Of a stretch of 64,000 nucleotides of DNA, positions 26,166-34,036 are shown one piece after another (within the stretch, counting starts at the first letter, position 1; every line of letters starts with the position of its first letter). A program made the translations under genes and the position numbers. Under the pieces are notes generated by a model. It saw only the letters and a program-made list of their open reading frames with translations. It made no database searches and was not told the DNA's origin. The stretch comes from DAHUXN01 sp963729815. Its GTDB lineage: Bacteria > Acidobacteriota > Terriglobia > Acidiferrales > UBA7541. The stretch covers positions 1-64,000 of the forward strand of contig CAVSPU010000009.1 of NCBI GenBank assembly GCA_963729815.1, in the 5' to 3' direction.

Positions 26166-26528
26166 TTTTGCGAATTTGGCTTGGGCCGCCCGAAATGGGC
26201 GGCTGGAGGGGAGACTTAGGCGGAGGGAGAACCCCACCGCATTCCCCATGGGAGGGCTCGTTGCGCGCCGGAGATGAATATCAGTACCATAACCAATAGG
26301 TACTATATACCATAATCTCAACGGAAGAGCAAGTGGTTTTGCCGCGAGTCGTGGGTTAGGTTACAGTTATCGGACCTATCGAGAGTCGGCAACTTCTTGC
26401 CGCGCAAATTGGACGTGAGGGTAGGTTCCGAGTAGTCGACAATCCAGCAAGGACCGTGTTTCACTTCCCACAAAGTCGCGTCCGGCTAGGGATCGGTACT
26501 TGCTGGTGTTCGCGGCATAACTGACGCG

Positions 26529-27263
26529 CTAGAAATCCGAACGCTCGATGATCTGCCATGCCGCTGTGAGCACGACACACGCAAGAAGGGCAATTGTGAA
26601 AAGCGTTCTCCATGGCAGGTAGGAAAGCGCGCACGTGTCCCTTCCGCTGAAATAGGGCATCCGTTCTCCGCTCATGACATTGAACAGATCGAGAGAGGGG
26701 AATCGCTCAAAGAAGTCGAGATTGAGGACCATCAAGTAGGCAAATAGGCAAATGAGACATGCGGCGGCAGTAGGATAATCGCCGGGCACTACGCTGGATA
26801 AGAAGAATCCGACGGCAAAAAAGATAGTTCCGCAACCGATCCAAACGGCGCTGAACTGAAGAGCCTGGGTGAAGGAAGGATAGGTGTGGTGGGACAAACC
26901 TGCGAAGACGGGTAAAAAAAGGGCGGGCACTAGGGCCAAGACCGCCATCTCCGCAAGCCCGACGCCAGCTCGAGTGGCGACCAGCCTGAATCGGCTAACC
27001 GGAAGTGCCAGCGTGAAGCCGACCGTGTGGTGGAGGCGCTCCCGTAATAATCCGCCCATACCCAAAAGGAGCGTGAGAACGATGAAAATGTTGCGAACGG
27101 CGCCTCGATACGTGAAGAGATAAGTTTCCTGAATGTATGTGTATCTGTGCAGTTGGTCGCGCTGCGGCGTGATCATGGCGTAAAGTCCAAGAAAGAAAAT
27201 CAGAGCAGGTACACTCAAGAGAAAACCCAGGCGGCTCTCTCGCCACGCTTTATAGCAGAGCAT
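26529..27263 (-). CDS. ABC transporter permease (ABC-2 like)
   Basis: A 244-residue membrane protein with about six helices, of the type paired with a single ATPase in GntR-regulated operons. Segments include LGFLLSVPALIFFLGLYAM, NIFIVLTLLLGMGGLLRER and a helix pair around 160-195. The ATG overlaps the stop of the ATPase gene (TAATG). No substrate can be named; such systems often respond to cell-wall antibiotics or envelope stress. Confidence 0.82.
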   Translation of the reverse strand: MLCYKAWRESRLGFLLSVPALIFFLGLYAMITPQRDQLHRYTYIQETYLFTYRGAVRNIFIVLTLLLGMGGLLRERLHHTVGFTLALPVSRFRLVATRAGVGLAEMAVLALVPALFLPVFAGLSHHTYPSFTQALQFSAVWIGCGTIFFAVGFFLSSVVPGDYPTAAACLICLFAYLMVLNLDFFERFPSLDLFNVMSGERMPYFSGRDTCALSYLPWRTLFTIALLACVVLTAAWQIIERSDF

Positions 27264-28159
27264 TACCTTTCCTCCTTCACCACTTGCAGGAAAGTCTCTC
27301 GTAAGCCAACCGGAGCCACTTCAACCGAGATTGCACCCAAGGAGCGGCCAAGTTCAACAATCGCATCCGAGTTCTGGCTCGCAAGTAGCGTAAGCTGACG
27401 ACCACTGGTCCGTATGCTCTCAACGCCTTGCATTCGAAATTCGGCTTCCAGGGGTGCTGAATTGAAGCTGAACGTTATCCGGCGGTAAGCTTGTCGCATC
27501 TCGTCGAGAATAATGTCTGCGACCAGCCTGCCTTGGTCGATGATGCATGCTCTGTCAGCTATTCGTTCAACTTCGACGATCTGGTGGGACGAGAAGAACA
27601 CGGTAGTGCCTTCGGCAGCAGCTTCGATCAGCGATTGGAGAAGTTCTTCGACGGCGACGGGGTCCAGACCTTCGCTTGGTTCGTCGAGAATTAGCAACTC
27701 GGGACGGCGAGCCAGAGCAACGAGAAGGGCGCATTTCGTGCGCATTCCCTTCGATAACGCCCTGATCTTACGATACCTGGGAAGCTTGTATTGGGCCAGG
27801 AGACGATGCTCGGCATCCGCGCGCCAATCCTTGTAGAAAGTCCGGGTGAAACGAATCAACTGCGCCACGGTCATGTAGTCGTACAGCGGCTTGTCCTCGC
27901 CGACGTAGGCTATCCGCTCGCGAACCACCCGATTCTCCCTCGGTTCAGCGATGGCCCTGCCGAGAACAGAACCAGTTCCAGCAGAAGGATGGACCATGCC
28001 GAGTAACATCTTGATAGTGGTGCTCTTTCCGGCTCCGTTGCGTCCCAGAAAGCCTGTGATTTGTTGTGCTTCAACTCTTAGATTGAGGCAAGACACAGCT
28101 TCCTGATCTCGGAAACGTTTGGTCAGATTCTGCGTTTCGATCACAGGTGCGGTGCTCAT
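27263..28159 (-). CDS. ABC transporter ATP-binding protein
   Basis: A 298-residue ATPase. Walker A is GRNGAGKST at 39-47, the signature is represented by LSKGMRTKC, Walker B by LLILDEPSEGLDP, and the switch His lies in FFSSHQIVEVER. The last 80 residues form the regulatory C-terminal region typical of CcmA/BcrA-like export ATPases. The ATG overlaps the gntR stop by 4 bases (ATGA), and its stop overlaps the permease start, so the three genes form one operon. Confidence 0.92.
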   Translation of the reverse strand: MSTAPVIETQNLTKRFRDQEAVSCLNLRVEAQQITGFLGRNGAGKSTTIKMLLGMVHPSAGTGSVLGRAIAEPRENRVVRERIAYVGEDKPLYDYMTVAQLIRFTRTFYKDWRADAEHRLLAQYKLPRYRKIRALSKGMRTKCALLVALARRPELLILDEPSEGLDPVAVEELLQSLIEAAAEGTTVFFSSHQIVEVERIADRACIIDQGRLVADIILDEMRQAYRRITFSFNSAPLEAEFRMQGVESIRTSGRQLTLLASQNSDAIVELGRSLGAISVEVAPVGLRETFLQVVKEER

Positions 28160-28551
28160 CGTTTTGCCTCGACGGGAGCGGAACGGAACAGTTGCGCTTC
28201 GAAAAGGCGTTGGATTTCATCGTCCGACAAGCCGTCTGCGCGGAGAGATTCAACCAAGTCCTGGACCCGCACTTCAGCAAGGCAGACCTTCGACGCTCGA
28301 ACCTTTGCTCTACGCCCGGCGCAAACAAAAGCACCGGAACCATGCCGCAGTTCCAGCAGCCCGTCATGTTCGAGTTCCGAATACGCTTTCGCTACCGTGT
28401 TATGGCTGATGACGAGCTCCGCTGATAACGCGCGGATACTTGGGAGCGTGTCGCCGTCCCGCAACACACCGGTCTCAATGGCGTGCCGAACCTGCTGGAT
28501 CAACTGTAGGTATAGCGGCTGACCAGCGGATAGATTGAGGCTAAAAATCAC
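28156..28551 (-). CDS. GntR-family regulator, YtrA type
   Basis: A 131-residue regulator. The winged helix spans residues 10-75 (QPLYLQLIQQVRHAIETG, LPSIRALSAELVISHNTVAKAYSELEHDGLL) and a short 50-residue helical tail replaces the usual effector domain, which defines the YtrA subfamily. These repress a downstream ABC transporter operon, which is exactly the arrangement here. The start is GTG with no ribosome binding site, only about 6 bases after a TACACT -10 hexamer, so the transcript may be leaderless. Confidence 0.88.
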   Translation of the reverse strand: MIFSLNLSAGQPLYLQLIQQVRHAIETGVLRDGDTLPSIRALSAELVISHNTVAKAYSELEHDGLLELRHGSGAFVCAGRRAKVRASKVCLAEVRVQDLVESLRADGLSDDEIQRLFEAQLFRSAPVEAKR

Positions 28552-28557
28552 GCCGTA

Positions 28558-28579
28558 AGTGTACCACTGTAAGGGTACA
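28558..28579 (-). promoter_or_regulatory. Promoter and candidate operator of the gntR-ABC operon
   Basis: TGTACC (28560-28565) and GGTACA (28574-28579) form a perfect 6-bp inverted repeat with an 8-base spacer. Read leftwards, a TACACT -10 at 28558-28563 overlaps one arm. Autoregulation by the GntR protein is the natural inference. Confidence 0.55.
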
Positions 28580-28710
28580 GGCTACCACTCGAATCGACGG
28601 TCTTTGGTTTAGCTCCATGCGTCCTGGGCGTATGACGGCCAACTCGGAAGTTAACGAGGAATGCACTCCAACTTCCGGATTGCCGACGAAGCGGGAACTA
28701 CCTCTGACTT

Positions 28711-28750
28711 ACTGCGAACTACTGCGAATAACTGCGAACAACTGCGCACA
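28711..28750. repeat. Four tandem decamers ACTGCGAAyw
   Basis: Four head-to-tail 10-bp units (ACTGCGAACT, ACTGCGAATA, ACTGCGAACA, ACTGCGCACA) lie in the gap upstream of the gntR gene. The 10-bp period equals about one helical turn, which puts every unit on the same face of the DNA. Confidence 0.8.
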
Positions 28751-28790
28751 CTTTTGTATAGCTTGATTCTTTCAGGGATGTAAAGTTCAT

Positions 28791-28814
28791 CGTTGAAGTC
28801 AGCGTTGAAGTCAG
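28791..28814. repeat. Two tandem 12-mers CGTTGAAGTCAG
   Basis: Two exact adjacent copies (28791-28802 and 28803-28814) just beyond the 3' end of the MBL/rhodanese gene. It may be a simple duplication. Confidence 0.75.
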
Positions 28815-28828
28815 CGGCTCCTAAGGTT

Positions 28829-30235
28829 TCACGGCAAAACCTGGGCAGTTTGAACTGGCAGGTTTGCGGCTTCCCATCCCACGATGCCACCGGCAATTTC
28901 ACAGACGCGGTCAAATCCGTTGCGCTCCAACAAACTCGCGGCGATGGATGACCTGTAGCCGCCCGCGCAATATACCAGCAAGGGACGGTCCCGCGGCAGC
29001 TTGTCCAGATTTTCCGTCAGGTGGTTGAGTGGCATTGCCAAACTTCCGGCGATGCGCTTCTGCTCGCGCTCGCCCGGCGCGCGGACATCGATGGCCAATG
29101 GCGGCTGAGGCGACGACAAAAGCTCCGCGGCGAAGGGCGCGCTGAGGCGGTCTGTGGTGATCATCAAATCCGGACGTGATTTCAGGCTGTGCAGCCCATC
29201 TTTCAAGTATCCGGCCACGTGATCGAAGCCGATGCGCCCGAGCCGGGTTGCAGCTTCGTTCTCACGGCCGGGATCGGCGATGATGACGATGGGATGCTCT
29301 CGATCCAGCACGGTTCCAGCCCACGTTGCGTACTGGCCGCCGAGGCCGATGTTGATGCTGCCCGCCAGATGCGCCGCCGCGAATTCGGATGCATCGCGGG
29401 TGTCGAGGATTTGCGCGCCGGCGGATTGCAATGCAAGCACGTCGTCGAGCGTCATCGGGGTCACGCGCGCCAAAGTTTCGTCAAGCGTCGGCCGCTCTTC
29501 GCTGTTCAATACGGCGTCATAGGTGAAATAAGGAGGAGCGTCCGGTTGATCGGCGGTCACCACGGAAATGAATGCTTCCTTGGTCATGGGCTGCAGGGCG
29601 TAGTTCGTGCGGCGCTGCTCGCCGAGAGTGGACACGGTTTCCTTGCTGAGCGATTTGCCGCAGAGCGAACCCGCGCCGTGCGCCGGATACACCAGGCTTT
29701 CGTCCGGCAGCCCGAGCAGCTTCGCGTGCAGAGAATCGAAGAGCATCCCGCCGAGATCATAGGCCGACCAGCCAAGCGCGGCGCGCAGGTCGGGCCGTCC
29801 CACGTCGCCGATGAACAGAGTGTCCCCTGTAAGTACGGACTGCGGCTGCGTGGCGCTTATGTTCAGATCGTAAACAAGAATGGAAATCGATTCCGGCGTG
29901 TGCCCCGGCGTTTCCAGGATTTTCAGGCGCACGCGCCCGAATTCGACAGCGTCGCCATCGCGAAGAGGAGTGAACGCGTATCCCGCTTTGGCCTTGGCGC
30001 CGAGATAGATGGTTGCGCCCACGCGATCGCGCAGCTCCAAATGCCCGGCAACAAAATCGGCGTGGAAATGCGTCAGGAAGACGTGCTTGATCTTGAACGC
30101 GTGCTCGGCGGCAAATGCAATGTATTGGTCCGTGTCCCGTTGCGGGTCAACGACAGCGGCCGTGCCAGTCTGCTCGTCTCCGATCACGTAGGAAGCGTGC
30201 GCCAGGCATGGCAGATAGAATTGCTTGAAGATCAC
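28829..30235 (-). CDS. MBL-fold hydrolase with two rhodanese domains (persulfide dioxygenase-like)
   Basis: A 468-residue protein. Residues 1-240 are an ETHE1-like metallo-beta-lactamase domain with the iron-binding HFHADFVAGH, TPGHTPES and GDTLFIGDVGRPDL motifs. Two rhodanese modules follow. The first has a DTRDASEFAAAHLAGS fold but no cysteine in its active loop (ADPGRE), so it is inactive. The second has the catalytic Cys in VYCAGGYRSS. The layout is like CstB, which oxidises persulfide to sulfite and thiosulfate. The start is GTG with GAGG upstream. Confidence 0.9.
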   Translation of the reverse strand: MIFKQFYLPCLAHASYVIGDEQTGTAAVVDPQRDTDQYIAFAAEHAFKIKHVFLTHFHADFVAGHLELRDRVGATIYLGAKAKAGYAFTPLRDGDAVEFGRVRLKILETPGHTPESISILVYDLNISATQPQSVLTGDTLFIGDVGRPDLRAALGWSAYDLGGMLFDSLHAKLLGLPDESLVYPAHGAGSLCGKSLSKETVSTLGEQRRTNYALQPMTKEAFISVVTADQPDAPPYFTYDAVLNSEERPTLDETLARVTPMTLDDVLALQSAGAQILDTRDASEFAAAHLAGSINIGLGGQYATWAGTVLDREHPIVIIADPGRENEAATRLGRIGFDHVAGYLKDGLHSLKSRPDLMITTDRLSAPFAAELLSSPQPPLAIDVRAPGEREQKRIAGSLAMPLNHLTENLDKLPRDRPLLVYCAGGYRSSIAASLLERNGFDRVCEIAGGIVGWEAANLPVQTAQVLP

Positions 30236-30541
30236 AGAACACCTCTTCGCTCGCAGACGACTACTTCGGCTGGGAAATGGCTTCGTCGTTTATTACGCGC
30301 AACACGAACTGCCCTCCCGAGGCGGAGGTATTATACAGGCCTGCCATTATACATAGACTGGCCGCAGCCGATTTACTGCAACTGCGGTCGGCGTTGTCAT
30401 TCTTGTGGTCCTCCCGTTTCGCGGCGCACCCGAAAACCGAGGCGCTGCGCGCCTGCGCTCGGCGTTCCTGCGAAGCTGTGAGCGAGTTTCCGCGAGAGCA
30501 AGAGCAGTTTTCGAATACCGACGCGCAAAACGCGCGGAGGA
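30236..30541. promoter_or_regulatory. Upstream region of the MBL/rhodanese gene with repeated ATTATACA
   Basis: This 306-base gap holds ATTATACA twice (30330-30337 and 30346-30353, 16 bases apart), with a palindrome CAGGCCTG between. On the leftward strand each copy reads TGTATAAT and can serve as a -10 box. The spacing suggests either two start sites or a regulator-binding tandem. No other gene is seen. Confidence 0.45.
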
Positions 30542-31099
30542 CTATGCGGAGGATTCGAGTTTTTCGGCGAGGGCGAGGAGATTGGTGACGGTGTTCCAGT
30601 TGCGGCCGGTGAGCGGGATTTTCAACGTGCGATCGAGGATCGACCAGGAGAGTTTCGGGCGCGCAATGCCGTTGGTAAAATAGATGTAGAGCTCGCGGCC
30701 GTCGATGTGCAGCTCCTCGGGAGCGATCTTGACGGCGTGAAGTGTGTCGCTCGCTTCCGCGCCGGGAGCGCTGGCGAGAAATGCGACGAGGAGTTTGCGG
30801 GGATCGATGGCGCGGCGGTTCGCGAACGGGTTGCGCGCAATGGCGTCGCGCAATTCGGGCACGGTGCGGAGAATCAGGCCGGGACGAAAGCCGAAGCTGC
30901 GCTCGATGGCGGTTTGAATCTGGCTGGCCAGTTTGGCGAGGTTGCGCTCTTTCGCTTTGAAAATGACGTTTCCGCTCTGGATGTGAGTCTGACAGCCGGT
31001 GAATTTCAGGGATTCGTAGAGCGAGCGGAGCGCGTCCATTTTGATTTTATTATGGCCGCCGACGTTGACGCCGCGCAGCATGGAAATGATGACGGGCAT
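30542..31099 (-). CDS. DUF1697 protein
   Basis: A 185-residue protein with the family start MPVIISMLRGVNVGGHNKIKM and the motif THIQSGNVIFKA, then a second half with RNPFANR and a C-terminal RNWNTVTNLLAL. DUF1697 proteins are widespread and uncharacterised. The Arg-Gly-Val-Asn-Val-Gly motif is intact and the length is normal. The next gene downstream on this strand is the MBL/rhodanese gene, more than 300 bases away, so it is probably monocistronic. Confidence 0.9.
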   Translation of the reverse strand: MPVIISMLRGVNVGGHNKIKMDALRSLYESLKFTGCQTHIQSGNVIFKAKERNLAKLASQIQTAIERSFGFRPGLILRTVPELRDAIARNPFANRRAIDPRKLLVAFLASAPGAEASDTLHAVKIAPEELHIDGRELYIYFTNGIARPKLSWSILDRTLKIPLTGRNWNTVTNLLALAEKLESSA

Positions 31100-31141
31100 G
31101 GGGACAGAGTATAACGCAGCGGCGAGACGGAGAAGCGGTGG

Positions 31142-32530
<1,389 letters not shown>

Positions 32531-32657
32531 GTTTGAGCGGCAGCCTCGGATTTGGACTATGAGTGCTACTGGTAAGGTTACGGACTTTGGGAGGCGAAGT
32601 CCAGCGAGGCGGCGCATCGAGTTCCTGCAGAAGAATTGCTGATAAGGGGAAAGTGAA

Positions 32658-33053
32658 ATGAAAAGACAGAATGTTTCGAGCGGGACGCCGTGGGAGCCGA
32701 TCGTCGGGTATTCGCGAGCGGTGCGCGTGGGCGCGCAGATATGGGTGGCGGGAACGACGGCGACTGATGCGAAAGGTGAAATCGTGGGCAAAGGCGACGC
32801 GTATGCGCAAGCGGTGCAGATTCTGAAAAACATCGAGGCGGCGCTCGGAAAAGCGGGAGCGAAGATGGAGCACGTGGTGCGCACGCGCGTGTTCGTCAAA
32901 AATATTTCCGAGTGGGAAAAAATTGGGCGCGCGCATGGAGAAGTGTTTCGTGACATTCGACCAGCGTCCACGATGGTGGAAGTGACGGGCTTGGTTTCGC
33001 CGGACATGCTGCTGGAAATCGAAGCGGACGCGGTGGTGCCGAACGCGGAGTGA
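32658..33053 (+). CDS. RidA-family enamine/imine deaminase
   Basis: A 131-residue Rid protein. Recognisable are the N-terminal WEPIVGYSRAVRVGAQIWVAG, YAQAVQILKNIEAALGKAGAK and the C-terminal RPASTMVEVTGLVSPDMLLEI. The arginine that binds the carboxylate in RidA itself (usually in IR-A/S-R) is represented by R in IRPAS. RidA clears reactive 2-aminoacrylate released by PLP enzymes. It is divergent from a PLP enzyme gene, which fits that role by inference. AAGGGGAAAG is the ribosome binding site. Confidence 0.88.
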   Translation: MKRQNVSSGTPWEPIVGYSRAVRVGAQIWVAGTTATDAKGEIVGKGDAYAQAVQILKNIEAALGKAGAKMEHVVRTRVFVKNISEWEKIGRAHGEVFRDIRPASTMVEVTGLVSPDMLLEIEADAVVPNAE

Positions 33054-33090
33054 AGCGCGCCTTGGCGGGCGGCGAAGGGAAGCGACTGAT

Positions 33091-33903
33091 ATGAGTGCGA
33101 GCAAGGCGAAATCATACGCTGATGTTGCCGTGGCGGAGCTTTACGACACGCGGCCGATTGTGCGGGACCGCGGCGACGTGAAGTTCTATTGCGCTTATGC
33201 CGCCCGTTTTCTGAAGCGCGGCGATTCGATTCTGGAATTAGGCTGCGGCACGGGGCGCGTGCTCGCGCCGCTGGCGAAGGACGGGCACAAGATTTGCGGG
33301 CTCGATCTTTCGGCGGCGATGCTGGAGCAGTGCCGGAAACGATTGGAAGCAGAATCGGCGGAAGTGAAGTCGCGCGTGCATCTCGTGGAAGCGAATATGG
33401 CCGGTTTCAATCTCGGCGAGAAATTCCGGCTGATTATCATTCCGTTTCGGCCGTTCCAGCATCTCCTGGACGTGGAAGAGCAGCTTGCGTGCCTGCGTTC
33501 GGTGCACGCGCATCTTGAGAATGGCGGACGATTGATCGTCGACTTCTTTCAGACCGACGCGCAGCGAATGCACGATGCGAAGTTTCTGGAAGAGCGGGAG
33601 ACGGACAGAGATTTGCATTTGCCGGACGGACGGCGGTTGGGCGTGACGGAGAGAATCGTTGCCTACCACCGCGCGAGGCAAGTGAACGATTGCGAGCTGG
33701 CGTACTACATCACGCATCCCGACGGGCGCAACGAAAAGATCGTCCATGCGTTTCACATGCGTTATTTTTTCCGGTATGAGGTCGAGCATCTGCTGGCGCG
33801 CTGTGGCTTTCGCGTGGCGTCGCTCTATGGCAATTTCGACCGCTCGGTGCTTACGGACGATTCGCCGGAGATGCTTTTCATCGCGGAGAAGAGTGGAGAT
33901 TGA
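33091..33903 (+). CDS. Class I SAM-dependent methyltransferase
   Basis: A 270-residue protein. The SAM-binding motif I is DSILELGCGTGRVLAPLA, followed by KICGLDLSAAMLEQC (motif II) and HLVEANMAGFNL. The rest is an LFRXX-like lid with FHMRYFFRYEVEHLL near the end. It belongs to the general methyltransferase-11/25 group; the substrate is unknown. It follows RidA by 37 bases on the same strand and may be co-transcribed. Confidence 0.85.
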   Translation: MSASKAKSYADVAVAELYDTRPIVRDRGDVKFYCAYAARFLKRGDSILELGCGTGRVLAPLAKDGHKICGLDLSAAMLEQCRKRLEAESAEVKSRVHLVEANMAGFNLGEKFRLIIIPFRPFQHLLDVEEQLACLRSVHAHLENGGRLIVDFFQTDAQRMHDAKFLEERETDRDLHLPDGRRLGVTERIVAYHRARQVNDCELAYYITHPDGRNEKIVHAFHMRYFFRYEVEHLLARCGFRVASLYGNFDRSVLTDDSPEMLFIAEKSGD

Positions 33904-34021
33904 ACCGCCGCCGCAATCCAGCAAGCAAATTCGAAAAACTGACATAGGTTGGCGCGAAAGAGCGTGATTTTTCTTACGCAACGCGCGCGGGCGTAAGCCG
34001 CGCGGCTGCGCACGATTGCGC

Positions 34022-34027
34022 TACAAT
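34022..34027 (+). promoter_or_regulatory. Candidate -10 of the PBP1A gene
   Basis: TACAAT within GCGCTACAAT lies only 9 bases before the ATG at 34037, which would make the transcript nearly leaderless. No -35 is visible. Confidence 0.4.
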
Positions 34028-34036
34028 GAAAATGAA

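Larger units (their letters stand above)
25897..26528. other. 632-base intergenic region with paired repeats
   Basis: No gene is convincing; a 142-codon leftward frame across it has no ribosome binding site or conserved sequence. It holds the leftward promoter at 25948-25953 and the paired repeats at 26086-26165. I looked for a SAM or cobalamin riboswitch on the leftward strand and did not see one. Confidence 0.5.

Noticed and set aside
25893..26321. Leftward 142-codon frame upstream of the methyltransferase/reductase
   Set aside because: No domain, no ribosome binding site, and it runs through the promoter and repeat pair.
26529..26529. Possible SAM riboswitch before the methyltransferase/reductase gene
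   Set aside because: The leftward leader at 25897-26060 has no GAGGTGGAGGGA-type core or matching helices.
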